Below are positions 18,762 to 28,679 of a stretch of DNA of 64,000 nucleotides, one piece after another (within the stretch, counting starts at the first letter, position 1; each line of letters opens with the position of its first letter). Position numbers and translations under genes: made by a program. Under the pieces are notes generated by a model. The model saw only the letters and a program-made list of their open reading frames with translations. It was not told the origin of the DNA and ran no database searches. The stretch spans positions 2,566,001-2,630,000 of the forward strand of contig NZ_CACVBO010000001.1 of the NCBI RefSeq assembly GCF_902728235.1, read 5' to 3'. The stretch comes from Lentimonas sp. CC4 (GTDB lineage: Bacteria > Verrucomicrobiota > Verrucomicrobiia > Opitutales > Coraliomargaritaceae).

Positions 18762-19679
18762 ATGATGCAAGCGATACTCACATTGTATGAAGGGAATTAC
18801 CACCTAGGTGTGGGTGCATTGATTAACTCGGCGATCGGTTCAGGCTTCAAAGGTAAGTTTTTTGTCGGATATCGAGATTCGTTACCACCTTGGGTTGCTG
18901 GCCTTGAGTGCTCTGGTGAAGAGAACTACACGGTGCATGGATGCGAACTCATCTTTTTCCGTTGTGACCCCGCACGACACCTGACTTATCATAAGCCATT
19001 TGCTGCGTTGAATATTTTAGAGGTCTATCCTGATGTAGATGCGATTTTCTATGCCGACCCAGACGTTTTGTTTCTTGAGCAATGGACGTATTTCGAGAAA
19101 TGGATTCGTTGTGGAGTCGCGCTCTGTCTGGATGCAAACTTCCCTTTTGTTGGCACTTCTCACCCCTGGAGGTCGGAGTGGTGTGAAATGATTGATCAAT
19201 CTGATCTCCAAGTCGTTAATGATTCTACAGACTATTATAATGCTGGTTTCATTGGGTTGGCACGTGAGGATGCTGAGATATTGAGAAATTGGGTAACGTT
19301 GATAGAACATTTTGAGCAACAAGGCGGAGATACCAAAGAAATGGACACCGGGAATTTCTTGATATCTGTTCGTAGCGATCAAGAACTCTTAGCTGCCGCT
19401 GCGATGACTTTTCGACGCGTGAGCGTGGTCGGTCTTGAGGCGATGGGCTTTAATGGTCATTATTGTATTCTTTCACATGCAATCGAATCTCCTAAGCCAT
19501 GGGATTGTAATTTTATGCGTCAGGCCTGTTCCGCAATTGGAGTGAGTCGTTCGGCTAAATACTATATGCAGCATAGCCAGTATCCGATCCCATTGTATCA
19601 CAAGTATGAATATCGTTTGAAGATGGCGAGTGTCCGCATCAACCAACTGATCACCCGATTTTATTCGAAGGCGCGTTGA
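18762..19679 (+). CDS. Putative glycosyltransferase with DPD motif, paralogue 1
   Basis: The 305-residue protein starts AILTLYEGNYHLGVGALINSA, the layout of a GT-A nucleotide-binding strand. It has YPDVDAIFYADPDVLFLEQW, where DPD would be the metal/nucleotide-sugar binding DxD, then YYNAGFIGLAREDAEIL (NAGF, an acceptor-site feature of GT8-like folds). A homologue lies at 21027-22001 on the other strand. Probably a cytosolic glycosyltransferase of the glycan locus; donor unknown. Confidence 0.68.
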   Translation: MMQAILTLYEGNYHLGVGALINSAIGSGFKGKFFVGYRDSLPPWVAGLECSGEENYTVHGCELIFFRCDPARHLTYHKPFAALNILEVYPDVDAIFYADPDVLFLEQWTYFEKWIRCGVALCLDANFPFVGTSHPWRSEWCEMIDQSDLQVVNDSTDYYNAGFIGLAREDAEILRNWVTLIEHFEQQGGDTKEMDTGNFLISVRSDQELLAAAAMTFRRVSVVGLEAMGFNGHYCILSHAIESPKPWDCNFMRQACSAIGVSRSAKYYMQHSQYPIPLYHKYEYRLKMASVRINQLITRFYSKAR

Positions 19680-19719
19680 GTCCGTCATATGCGGATTAAT
19701 CATGTCATCCTTTATTTAA

Positions 19720-21021
19720 GTGAGCACGGATAGCCATATTCTCGGTCAGTATCGCGAGAAAGTGCTTCGTTGGCGCGGTCTGCTGATCACTTTCTTTCTT
19801 GGGCAAGGTGTCTCACAAGTGCTACAGCTTGTCTCGGGCTTCGCTATCATTCATTGGCTTAGCAAGGACCAATATGCGACATTCGCGTTGTTATTAGCGA
19901 TACGTGGCACTTCTTCGGTATTAATGGATCTCGGTTTTTCAGGGGGGCTATCGGCTCTCATTGGAGATCGTTGCCATCAGCCTATTGTTGTCGGTCGATA
20001 TATTGCTGCAGCACGCTATTATAGAAATCGCTTACTGACTTTTGGCGGTATCATACTTCTCGGTGTGTTATTGTTTGCCTCGTATCGTTACGAGTGGGGG
20101 ATCGGTCTTGGCGTCCTCTTTTGGTGTGTGTTGATCGTCTCGATTTTCTACGATGCGATTGCGTCGTTCTACACGCCCATCTTTTACCTGCAGCAACGCA
20201 TCCGGGATCTTTACCTCGTGCATATCTCTACGTCATGTGTGCGTTTGTCACTGCTGTGTCTTGCATATCTTACGGGTGTGTTGTCTGCACCAGTTGCGAT
20301 TATAATTGGGGGCATTCAATCGATCCTGTCGGCGATGATTTATCAGCGAAAAACGGCTGCCGATGTTAAATTGCCTGAAGATGGAGACTTAATTGAGCCT
20401 GAAAAGAAGGAAGCGTTGCAGCTCACTTTACCGAAAGTCCCAGGTGCTATTTTTTATGCATTCCAAGGTCAGGTGACTATATTTATTGTGAGTGTTGTTG
20501 GGCAGTATAGTCAGATTGCGGATTTGGGTGCGCTTAGCCGTATTGGGATGCTCTTCATGATGCCGAGTGCTTTAATTTCAGTCTTAATTGCGCCTTGGTT
20601 TGCGAAGCTTGCGCCAAACCGATTAGCTATCGGGTATTTGGTTTCGGGCTTACTGTTCTCTGTGTTTGCAGTATCTCTAATCGTGGCCAATGCACTTTTC
20701 CCACAGGTGTTTCTGTTCATCTTGGGCTCTGAATACAGTGAGCTGAAAACTGAGGTATTCCTGTTCTCCATATTCGCTTCGCTCAACGTCCTTTCAGGGC
20801 TGGTGTTTGCTCTAAACGCATCTAGGAAATGGGTCTATTATTGGACGGGCCCCACTACGATATTAGCCTACATGCTGACGCTCGTCTTTTTTGTAGTATC
20901 GGTAGACCTGACGTTGATTAGTAACATCATTACCATGTCGATCATTACGGCCACTTTGACTCTTTGCGTGAACCTCGTGGTTTCACTCGTTGGTTTCAGG
21001 CGTATGAGACTGACGAAATAA
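19720..21021 (+). CDS. Polysaccharide flippase (Wzx-like, MOP superfamily)
   Basis: The 433-residue, strongly hydrophobic protein has about 12 predicted membrane helices, starting with LLITFFLGQGVSQVLQLVSGFAIIHWLSKDQYATFALLLAI and DLGFSGGLSALI. That N-terminal pattern is typical of lipid-linked oligosaccharide flippases. It would move the undecaprenyl-linked repeat unit across the inner membrane. The start is GTG at 19720. It lies between the two GT paralogues. Confidence 0.82.
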   Translation: MSTDSHILGQYREKVLRWRGLLITFFLGQGVSQVLQLVSGFAIIHWLSKDQYATFALLLAIRGTSSVLMDLGFSGGLSALIGDRCHQPIVVGRYIAAARYYRNRLLTFGGIILLGVLLFASYRYEWGIGLGVLFWCVLIVSIFYDAIASFYTPIFYLQQRIRDLYLVHISTSCVRLSLLCLAYLTGVLSAPVAIIIGGIQSILSAMIYQRKTAADVKLPEDGDLIEPEKKEALQLTLPKVPGAIFYAFQGQVTIFIVSVVGQYSQIADLGALSRIGMLFMMPSALISVLIAPWFAKLAPNRLAIGYLVSGLLFSVFAVSLIVANALFPQVFLFILGSEYSELKTEVFLFSIFASLNVLSGLVFALNASRKWVYYWTGPTTILAYMLTLVFFVVSVDLTLISNIITMSIITATLTLCVNLVVSLVGFRRMRLTK

Positions 21022-21026
21022 GAACC

Positions 21027-22001
21027 TCAAGAGACTCGTCGGTAAAATCTCCCGATAAAGTTACACAGCCCGATTTTTAGTTTTATGATCTTGAGTTTAA
21101 ATGGAGGGATTAAGGCAATCGGGGCACTGACATGTTTCCAATACTCTTTCTCTGCGAAGCTGGGAGGGTGGGCGCTGAGCGTCGTTCGAATGTATGCTTT
21201 GCTCCAAGGTTTGTATCTGCCTTGGGCATGAGCCATTAGTTTGTAGCCTTGGCCGAACCCCATCGCTTCCTTGCCGATCGTGCTGCAGTCTTTTGAATAG
21301 GCTTCAGTGGTCGCGTTGAGTGCATCTTGGTCTGTTTTATAGAAGGCCTCGATCGCATCCTTTGCCACTGGTCTTGGCGTGCCAGACTTTCCGATAGAGG
21401 ATTTACTTAAGCCTCCTATGGCGGGAGCCATTGCTTCTTGAATGGACTTCCATAGCTCTAGAAAGTCGATCTGCTCACGTCTCAACCCTACAAACCCGCC
21501 GTTCACATAAATACTATCTTTGTAGGTCAGCGTGATGTTATACGCGGCAAAATACGTTCGCCACGACAAGCGCTGTGGGTGGTTTTTAGCCAAGGGGGAA
21601 TTGATGTCTTCGCAGAGGGCGATACCCATGTTGACCCATTCTTGATAGTATTTCCAACTTTCCGTTAGGACGATGTCTGGGTCAAAATAGAAAAGATTCT
21701 TTGCTTCGGGGAAGTTCTTTGCCGCGATGAGCATGAAGTCTGGCTTATAGTTCGTTAGGTGGTAATCCGTATCGACTTTTACAAAGTGTATCGTGAGTGA
21801 GTGCGCTTTCAATATTTGCACTGACAACTCTCCTACACGCTCGTCCGTAAGTGGATGACACCATCTCGGTAGATCACCTCGATATCCGACTAGTAGTGTC
21901 CCTCGGAATCCGACTGCGTGGAGTGAATTGGCCAACCCGGCAACTCCCATATGGAAGTCTCCTTCGTATAGGGTGCATATGATATCATCTGAGTGGTTCA
22001 T
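21027..22001 (-). CDS. Putative glycosyltransferase with DPD motif, paralogue 2
   Basis: The 324-residue homologue of the gene at 18762 shares CTLYEGDFHMGVAGLANSL, GTLLVGYRGDLPRW, NLFYFDPDIVLTESWKYYQEWVNMGIALCEDIN and VNGGFVGLRREQ. DPD is the likely DxD. The ATG at 22001 is preferred to an in-frame TTG at 22013. It is the last gene of the long minus-strand operon and is convergent with the flippase gene, with only 5 bp between their stop codons. Confidence 0.68.
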   Translation of the reverse strand: MNHSDDIICTLYEGDFHMGVAGLANSLHAVGFRGTLLVGYRGDLPRWCHPLTDERVGELSVQILKAHSLTIHFVKVDTDYHLTNYKPDFMLIAAKNFPEAKNLFYFDPDIVLTESWKYYQEWVNMGIALCEDINSPLAKNHPQRLSWRTYFAAYNITLTYKDSIYVNGGFVGLRREQIDFLELWKSIQEAMAPAIGGLSKSSIGKSGTPRPVAKDAIEAFYKTDQDALNATTEAYSKDCSTIGKEAMGFGQGYKLMAHAQGRYKPWSKAYIRTTLSAHPPSFAEKEYWKHVSAPIALIPPFKLKIIKLKIGLCNFIGRFYRRVS

Positions 22002-22042
22002 TGATTCTTTCAATTTGCTTTCGGAGTAACGCGTGTTGATTC

Positions 22043-22618
22043 TTAGCTAGGCTGATTGATGATTCGCTCTTTAATTCGTATGCACGGGTTGCCTGCGCAG
22101 ATTGACCATGACGGTTGGTCTTTGGTGACCACTGAATTCGCTCCGATCACACATCCGCGACCAATTGTAACCCCAGGAGCGATGAATGAACGGCTCGCGA
22201 TCCAGCATTCCGGTTCTATTTGGATTGGCTTGAAGATGAGTTGAAAGTGTGGGTCTGAGGTGTCGTGGCTACCTGTGCATAGATGAGTGTGCTGGGAGAT
22301 GACGGTCATCGAACCCACAGTTATTTTAGCAAAGTTAAGTAGCACGGTGTCGTGTGCTAATGCGACATAGTCGCCCAATTCTAAGTTCCAGGGCATTAGG
22401 ATATCCACTCGCTGTTGGACGTTACAGTGTCGGCCAATTTGCGCTCCAAAGAGTCGTAATATCGCAATGCGTAGGCCGCTAAGGCGGAAGGGGATCAACT
22501 TATATAATGGTTGGCACAAACATTGCCATATTCCGCGCCTGATTTTGGTGCGCCGATCCCAATTCGTGCGGCACTCAGACAGATTAATCTTAAAGCTATC
22601 TTGAGGTGAGTCTTTCAT
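22043..22618 (-). CDS. WcaF-like hexapeptide acetyltransferase
   Basis: The 191-residue left-handed beta-helix acyltransferase has LFGAQIGRHCNVQQRVDI, LELGDYVALAHDTVLLN, VISQHTHLCTGSHD with the catalytic His region, and IAPGVTIGRGCVIGANSVVTKDQPSWSICAGNPCI, which are hexapeptide repeats. It resembles colanic-acid O-acetyltransferase WcaF, and so probably O-acetylates the glycan from acetyl-CoA. Overlaps the upstream glycosyltransferase by 23 bp. Confidence 0.82.
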   Translation of the reverse strand: MKDSPQDSFKINLSECRTNWDRRTKIRRGIWQCLCQPLYKLIPFRLSGLRIAILRLFGAQIGRHCNVQQRVDILMPWNLELGDYVALAHDTVLLNFAKITVGSMTVISQHTHLCTGSHDTSDPHFQLIFKPIQIEPECWIASRSFIAPGVTIGRGCVIGANSVVTKDQPSWSICAGNPCIRIKERIINQPS

Positions 22619-23759
22619 CTGCGTCTATTGTTTCTTGGATGTAAGTGATCAGGCTTTCGGTGGCTTTACGAATTTCAAAATGTGTTTTAAATAGTTTCTC
22701 TGCTGCATTCGCCATCGTGTCCTTTTCTGCTGGGGAGAGCGAACACCATTTTTCTATCAGCATGGAAGTGCCGTCGAGGTCATCATTCTCTACGAGGCCT
22801 GCCTGATGTTGTTCAATCTCATTATAAATATTCACCTTATTTGAGATCAGAGTGGGCGTGCCAACGGCGAGCGCTTCGGCCACCACGATCCCGAAGTTTT
22901 CTTGATGAGAGGGTAGAATCAGTGCTTCCGCACATGCCAGTAAACGCCATTTCTGCGCGCCTTCGACTGAGCCGATCCAGTGAATGTTTGCTTGCGGGAA
23001 ATTGCTTTTCAACCGTTGTGCGTAGTCTGGTTGTTGTTCAGGGCCGGCGATTAATAGATCTGGAATGTCTTTGAGCTTAATGTCCATTGAGGCATAGGCT
23101 TCGATCAACAGGTCGAGGCCTTTCTTCTCTTGGATTCGTCCTAAAAAGAGGAAGTAGGGCGTTGGGTGGGGGGATGATTCCGTCAAGGCATCGATGCTCT
23201 CTTGCGATGCATTCGTCCCGTAGCCAATTACTTTTTCATTTACCGAATAGGGAGAGAAGCAGCGCTGGGCACGGTTGCATTCCTCTGCGCAGGTAAACAG
23301 CACCGCCTTGGCATGATGAAGGATGGGGTGCTCTCCCCAGTTCCAGTATAAGCGTTTTTTGAGTTTCTTGAGAGGGTAGGTCTCGTTGAACCAGGGGTCT
23401 AGCATTCCGTGCGGATAAATGAAATATGGGATGCTATGGCGTCGGCAGGCCTTTGATGTGGCTAAGCCATGATACTGCCAGTTGCCGTGTATGATGACTG
23501 CGTCGTATTGATCTACATAGGTATCGAGCCAATCTTTGAGGGCGGAGGAGTAGCTATAATTCCCCAGTTTTCCAGGGCCTAATGCGTGGATACGCCACGG
23601 AAACTGTTCGATTTCATCATGAATCGCCTCAGGTGTATCTAGGCATGCTATTTCGACTTCGACTCCGAGCTCACTCATAATTCGAGAGGCCTGCTTGAGC
23701 CCTTCGATTGGGCCGCCAGAATGTGCCTGGACGGTATGTATGACGCGGAGGAGTTTCAT
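22596..23759 (-). CDS. Glycosyltransferase, GT4 family
   Basis: The 387-residue GT-B enzyme has an N-terminal acceptor domain with HTVQAHSGGPIEGLKQASR and a C-terminal donor domain with FLFLGRIQEKKGLDLLIEA and LPSHQENFGIVVAEALAVGTP (the E-x7-E motif). The start at 23759 (MKLLRV) fits the conserved domain start and overlaps the previous stop as ATGA, so translation is coupled. Retaining transferase; sugar unknown. Confidence 0.86.
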   Translation of the reverse strand: MKLLRVIHTVQAHSGGPIEGLKQASRIMSELGVEVEIACLDTPEAIHDEIEQFPWRIHALGPGKLGNYSYSSALKDWLDTYVDQYDAVIIHGNWQYHGLATSKACRRHSIPYFIYPHGMLDPWFNETYPLKKLKKRLYWNWGEHPILHHAKAVLFTCAEECNRAQRCFSPYSVNEKVIGYGTNASQESIDALTESSPHPTPYFLFLGRIQEKKGLDLLIEAYASMDIKLKDIPDLLIAGPEQQPDYAQRLKSNFPQANIHWIGSVEGAQKWRLLACAEALILPSHQENFGIVVAEALAVGTPTLISNKVNIYNEIEQHQAGLVENDDLDGTSMLIEKWCSLSPAEKDTMANAAEKLFKTHFEIRKATESLITYIQETIDADERLTSR

Positions 23760-24949
23760 GCTAGAGGTGCTTCTTTGAGTAATTGCTTGTAGAGTGTGAT
23801 GTAAGCTTTGGCTGATGCTTGATTCGTAAACGCGGCTGCGAATTCTTTTATCGCTTGCTGTTGTTTTTCCTTGTCGCTGTCGGAGAGTTCTAGCTGATGT
23901 TTGCATGCGTTCGAGAGAGCCGCAGTGTATCCATGCTTCAACGGGTCTACTTTGATCGCGAGCTTAGTCAATGCATTGAGTGAGCGCATGGGTTCGATAT
24001 CGAGTGTAACGACCGGGCACCCGCATGCTTGTGCTTCCAGTATCGGCCAGCCGAATCCTTCCATAAATGAAGGGAATAGAAGCATCTCCGCGTGCTTGTA
24101 TAGGTCACGTAATTCATCATCGCTGATGCCGCTCAAGTAATGGATATGGTTTTGTATTTCCCAGCATTCTGATATCTTTAAAGTGTCTTCGGGGAACCTC
24201 GGGCCAACGATGATTAGGTGTAATGAAACGTTCTGCTTATGCAGCGCCGCGAATATTTCGAGGGCAGCAGTTCGGTTCTTATACCATTTCTCTCCGCCAA
24301 TGTGCATTAGGTATCGTATGCCTGGTGGCAGTTGTGGGAGTTGCAGGCAAGCCCTTGGATTCCTCGGGCGATTTGCTTCCAGTATAAAGCTGTCGTCTAG
24401 CGAATTTGGAATGTAGTGTCCCCATTTTTTGTCGGTTCCGATTAAGCGCGATACGTCTGTTCGCGTCGCTTCCGAAACGCTGGCGATCATCCTACTTTTC
24501 CTTAATCCCTTAAGGATCATCGCTTGTTGCTGTTTGCCTGTCCACTTTGGACAGTTTTGCGGAATTTCACCGAGTGCACTACGAATTGCGAGTAGGTCAT
24601 GGCAGGTGACCAGGTGCGGTGTCGCCTTTAAAACTTTTGTGTAAATCGCATTCGAATGATCGCAGATATGAACGATCGAATTTTTAGGTAATGTCCGGAT
24701 TTTTCTTTTAAGTAGAATTGGACAGAGCAGATACTTATCGATATAGCCTAACCATTTTCCGAATCCAGATGGCTGTGCGCCTAGTTTTCCAAATATAACG
24801 GGTGGCAGGAAAATCTCCACAGACACTTTTTCTGCCCGTAAGCCCTGCATTAATTGCTGAGTGAATCGGCGCATGCTGAACTGCTTGTCTGGCGCGTAGT
24901 TCGACAAGAGCAATACGTGTGTAATCGTATTTTTGGTGTCAACTTCCAT
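23756..24949 (-). CDS. Glycosyltransferase, GT4 family
   Basis: The 397-residue GT-B enzyme has HVLLLSNYAPDKQFSMRRF at the N-terminus, CDHSNAIY and CHDLLAIRSALGE in the acceptor domain, YLMHIGGEKWYKNRTAALEIF, then LLFPSFMEGFGWPILEAQACGCPVV, the E-x7-E donor motif. Start at MEVDTKN (24949), giving a short overlap with the polymerase gene. Sugar specificity unknown. Confidence 0.85.
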   Translation of the reverse strand: MEVDTKNTITHVLLLSNYAPDKQFSMRRFTQQLMQGLRAEKVSVEIFLPPVIFGKLGAQPSGFGKWLGYIDKYLLCPILLKRKIRTLPKNSIVHICDHSNAIYTKVLKATPHLVTCHDLLAIRSALGEIPQNCPKWTGKQQQAMILKGLRKSRMIASVSEATRTDVSRLIGTDKKWGHYIPNSLDDSFILEANRPRNPRACLQLPQLPPGIRYLMHIGGEKWYKNRTAALEIFAALHKQNVSLHLIIVGPRFPEDTLKISECWEIQNHIHYLSGISDDELRDLYKHAEMLLFPSFMEGFGWPILEAQACGCPVVTLDIEPMRSLNALTKLAIKVDPLKHGYTAALSNACKHQLELSDSDKEKQQQAIKEFAAAFTNQASAKAYITLYKQLLKEAPLA

Positions 24950-26312
24950 GTGAATTTGCGGTTGCAGCTTTCTGAGTCGTGCTTGTTGACGAACCGTCAT
25001 CCGTATTGATCGTAATAATCTCACGTGGACGCATACAGGCGATCGTTAACCCGATGCCTATAACGGTGAACCCATTAATTGTGGATTGGCCAAATTGGCC
25101 GATTAATAAGTTGTAGGCAGTTGCCGATAGGAAAATGAGCCCCATGCCGTTTCCTTTTCGAAAGGCGGTGAAAGCGATATGTCCTAGTGCAACTGTTAGC
25201 CAGACTCGCCATGCGATATACATGGTGCCTAGGAGCAGGCCTCCTTCCGCAGTGATGCGTAGCCATTCTTGTTCCCCGAGTTTGAATCCTCGACTTCCGG
25301 TGAGTAGCTTAACGCCGACTTGTGTCCCCGCGCCAATGCCTTCTCCTAGGAACGGCATTTCCTCATCTCTAATAAAAGGGCTGCTAAACTCCTCCATGGT
25401 TCGTCCTATAATTGACCCCGTGACTCCACCGTATTGTTCTGCTGTGGATTGATCCCATCTCTTTAAGAAGGCATCTTTTGATTCGTCGAAGACAGAAAAT
25501 TGACCAGCGATCAATAGAGCGACGCAAGCAGCCAAGCAAATGCGTAGATAGCGCAGGATTGCACCTTTCTGGAAGATCGATGTGAGCATGCCTGTCAATA
25601 GTGTGAGCGTGACTGCGAGCATCAAGGAGCGACTGATCGAGACTGGTATCGCTAGGATGAGTGCGATCGATCCTGCTCCCAATAGTAATTTCCCATATCG
25701 CTTATGCTGTGTAATGCCAGAAATGAGAAAGGCTGCGGTGAACGTGTAGAACCAAACGATTCCTACAATGAAACTGAAAGTTCCGGGGGGGCGGAAACGG
25801 CCCAACGCGCCTGAGAATCCACCACCTTCAAGCCCTCCTGGTGCGCGATTAATCCAGGTAGTTTGGGGTGAATAAAACTGCAGGACGATCAGCGCGGTCA
25901 TCGCGACACTGCCCCAGATCCAGTAGCGGCCGATTGTAATGACATCAGATCGGAAGAAGACCTTTCCTAGGATGAACGCGAAGGGTATGTGGAAGAAATT
26001 TGCTCTGAACCCGAACCCCAAGACGATGAGGTTACCATGTCCGGTTAGTAGGGAAGAGAGTATCCATACAAACATTAAGGCGAAGCCACTGATGACATAT
26101 TTATTAGAAGGGAAGCGCTTTGTCGAAAGGGCGATTAGGTAGGCCACTAGCACGATTGGATCACGCGCGAGTAGCAGCACGTCAGACAGGCCTGGGAGAA
26201 ACCACTTCCGCAGGGCCCCCTCGAAGATCAGCATGAGGATATATAAATAGCCCAAATACCGCAGCTGTTTGGTCTGACGGTCAAGTGGTGCGTATTTCTG
26301 TTTTTGGCTCAT
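24939..26312 (-). CDS. O-antigen polymerase/ligase-like membrane protein
   Basis: The 457-residue polytopic protein has roughly 11-12 hydrophobic segments and one larger extracytoplasmic loop (about residues 290-360, containing GGVTGSIIGRTMEEF and FLGEGIGAGTQVG). The TMYIAWRVWLTV and FLSATAYNLLIGQFGQ segments fit the Wzy/WaaL topology. It would polymerise or ligate the lipid-linked repeat units. Polymerase and ligase cannot be told apart from sequence alone. Confidence 0.75.
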   Translation of the reverse strand: MSQKQKYAPLDRQTKQLRYLGYLYILMLIFEGALRKWFLPGLSDVLLLARDPIVLVAYLIALSTKRFPSNKYVISGFALMFVWILSSLLTGHGNLIVLGFGFRANFFHIPFAFILGKVFFRSDVITIGRYWIWGSVAMTALIVLQFYSPQTTWINRAPGGLEGGGFSGALGRFRPPGTFSFIVGIVWFYTFTAAFLISGITQHKRYGKLLLGAGSIALILAIPVSISRSLMLAVTLTLLTGMLTSIFQKGAILRYLRICLAACVALLIAGQFSVFDESKDAFLKRWDQSTAEQYGGVTGSIIGRTMEEFSSPFIRDEEMPFLGEGIGAGTQVGVKLLTGSRGFKLGEQEWLRITAEGGLLLGTMYIAWRVWLTVALGHIAFTAFRKGNGMGLIFLSATAYNLLIGQFGQSTINGFTVIGIGLTIACMRPREIITINTDDGSSTSTTQKAATANSHGS

Positions 26313-26325
26313 GTAGGGTTACAAG

Positions 26326-27438
26326 TTACTTGCCTGTGAGGGATTTGATCCAACCATCGGCGATCATGGGTAGCCTTGCTTGAGGTGTGCGCTTTGATGG
26401 TTGCTTGAATAAATTGGTGAGCGTCTCGTGCGTATCGAAAAAACTGAATAGCCCTTCGCTAGGGCACGCTGCCTCCTTGAATTGTTTGGATACGGGGTCG
26501 GTAATCGTGCAGATGACGGGCAGTCCATGCTCGTGCATGGCAACGGCAGCACCACTCTTATCGGCTAAGTGGATATGGGCGGAGCTAATGCCGATGTCCG
26601 CGGCCTGCATCCATTGTGAGAGGGTTTCTTCGCTTTGCGCCCCGAGACATTGGCACTGCCACCCATGATTGTCGGCGTAGGCATTGATCGTATCCCAATG
26701 CTGTAACCCTGATCGAAGGCTACCGATTTGGATTAATTTAAGCACTGTTGCGCTCGCGGTTGCCATCTCGTTGAGTCGAGTAAGCGTTTCGTTCACATTC
26801 CAATCATGTCGCTGGCTAAAAGGGAAGAGGACGATGCGTTCGTTTTCGGCCCGGGTAAAATCGGCAGCCGTCGGAGCGTGCGCAATGGCGATGTTGCCAA
26901 AAATGGGAAGTCGCTCTGCTTTGTATCCGTGACGCTCTAGGATATATTGATAGAGTCGGTTACTAGTATGTAGGCTGTCGGGTGACCATTTACTAAGTGC
27001 GTGCAGTATCAGCCATTGCTGGATACGGCCCATGATCTTGTGCTTGAAGGGGATCGACGGTTGCTCGCCGACCCACAGTTCATGGAACATGATCTCCAGT
27101 TTTCGATCCGTTCGGAGTGCTTGAATGATGGGGGTTAAGTGATGGATGAAGCCCTTCGGGTGGAATGCAAAACAGACGAACTGCAGGCTGATCCATTGTG
27201 GATCCCAGCGCGCGATGGCTTCGGCGATTGCCTCAGAGTGGGCACCTGTGAGTGCGTTCTGAAAGCGAACGATTTCAATGCCATCCTCGATGCGAGCGGG
27301 CGCGGTCTCGTGATCGTTGATCGAAATAAGCTGGCATTTGTGGCCGTCAGCGGACAACTGCGTAGCGAGGCGACGTGTGTAGTCGCCAACACCATCCCTT
27401 CCGGGATTTAGGGATCCGCAGATAAAGCTGATTTTCAT
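26326..27438 (-). CDS. Glycosyltransferase, GT-B fold
   Basis: The 370-residue protein starts MKISFICGSLNPGRDGVGDYTRRLATQLSADGH-like, the usual GT4 acceptor loop with GxGDYT. It continues FHELWVGE and ends with a donor domain containing SAHIHLADKSGAAVAMHEHGLPVI. The E-x7-E motif is weak, so it is diverged from classical GT4. Overlaps the upstream gene by 4 bp. Confidence 0.75.
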   Translation of the reverse strand: MKISFICGSLNPGRDGVGDYTRRLATQLSADGHKCQLISINDHETAPARIEDGIEIVRFQNALTGAHSEAIAEAIARWDPQWISLQFVCFAFHPKGFIHHLTPIIQALRTDRKLEIMFHELWVGEQPSIPFKHKIMGRIQQWLILHALSKWSPDSLHTSNRLYQYILERHGYKAERLPIFGNIAIAHAPTAADFTRAENERIVLFPFSQRHDWNVNETLTRLNEMATASATVLKLIQIGSLRSGLQHWDTINAYADNHGWQCQCLGAQSEETLSQWMQAADIGISSAHIHLADKSGAAVAMHEHGLPVICTITDPVSKQFKEAACPSEGLFSFFDTHETLTNLFKQPSKRTPQARLPMIADGWIKSLTGK

Positions 27439-28679
27439 AGTTTCAGTATGTCTTTAGCCGCGTGGACGAGGCCGTCTTTGTAGAGCTCCCAACTCATGGT
27501 GGCTGCTCGTTGTAGGGCGGCTTCTTTCATCTGCTGCAGATGATCTCGGTCTTCATGCAGTCGTGTTAGTTTTTCTGAAATGGCTGCTGCGTCGCGTATG
27601 GGCACAATATAACCTTCTCGTCCGTCTTCGATAATGTCTGGTGCGCAGGTATGGTTCGTTGAAATAATTGGTATGCCTTGGGATAGGGCTTCAGTAATAA
27701 CAAGTCCGAAACCTTCGAAGAGTGAGGGGAAGACTAACACGTCGTGCTCGCGCATCGTGTTGAGTATCTCGGAGTGCGGGAGGCTGTCGATCCAGTGAAA
27801 CTTTTTTAGAGCCGCATCTAGAGGCGCACACTCGCTGACACGTTTGCCTATCAGAGTCAGCTCGACTGCGCTGCCGAGTGCTTCGACTGCGTCTAGCAGG
27901 TAGGCCACACCTTTGCGCTGACTGAGTCCGCCGACGTAGAGCACTCTGAGTGGTTTCGATGCATCACTCTTCGGTGAGACGTCCTTTCTCGGAGGGGGGC
28001 ACCCATAGGGGATGATGTAGGGTGTGGGTAGATCGAACGGTGCTTCCTTCAGTGTCTCTGCGGTGAAGCGGCTCGCGACGATGATTTGCTCGCAAAGTTT
28101 GAGTTCTTCATCCTTACGCTCCAGCTTCGACTCGCTATCAATGAGCGCAGGCATGGTGCTCGCCCAGTCAGGTAAACGCAGCGCTTCTTCAGATTGTATC
28201 AGGCGGGCGGCTCGCCAGTAGCCGATGGGGAGGTCGTAGATGCGCGGTATCCCGCAGTTGCGGGCTGCGATGAAACTTGCGAGTGCACCGTCTTCGTAGG
28301 CATAGATTGCTGCGGGCTTCTTGGCTTGCTGCTCCAGCGATTTAGCGACGTGTTGATCGAGGTCGTGATATATACTATCCACGCAAAAGGCACCGGTTTC
28401 ATGCTTACGCAAATTGGGGAGCCAGTCTTTTTTCTGCAAAATGAGCCGAGTCAACTCGCGCGCAGGGCGCGTTTTGAGATAGGCCTGTGGGATTTCGCAG
28501 CGTCGTTGTGCGTAGAGTCGCTTTGATAGTGGGTTTCCACTGTCGTTGCCTATGGCGATACATGTGTGAAACGTATCCAATAAGTCATTACGCTGAAAAG
28601 CTTCAGCGGCTGCACGCGAGAATGTGTTACCGGTGGGATGTGCGATGGCGATACGCCCCGATGTCTTATGTGTCGTCAT
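27435..28679 (-). CDS. Glycosyltransferase, GT4 family
   Basis: The 414-residue GT-B enzyme has YVGGLSQRKGVAYLLDAVEAL at the donor-domain start and VFPSLFEGFGLVITEALSQGIP as the E-x7-E motif, then TCAPDIIEDGREGYIVP. Translationally coupled on both sides by 4-bp overlaps in the polysaccharide operon. Confidence 0.86.
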   Translation of the reverse strand: MTTHKTSGRIAIAHPTGNTFSRAAAEAFQRNDLLDTFHTCIAIGNDSGNPLSKRLYAQRRCEIPQAYLKTRPARELTRLILQKKDWLPNLRKHETGAFCVDSIYHDLDQHVAKSLEQQAKKPAAIYAYEDGALASFIAARNCGIPRIYDLPIGYWRAARLIQSEEALRLPDWASTMPALIDSESKLERKDEELKLCEQIIVASRFTAETLKEAPFDLPTPYIIPYGCPPPRKDVSPKSDASKPLRVLYVGGLSQRKGVAYLLDAVEALGSAVELTLIGKRVSECAPLDAALKKFHWIDSLPHSEILNTMREHDVLVFPSLFEGFGLVITEALSQGIPIISTNHTCAPDIIEDGREGYIVPIRDAAAISEKLTRLHEDRDHLQQMKEAALQRAATMSWELYKDGLVHAAKDILKL

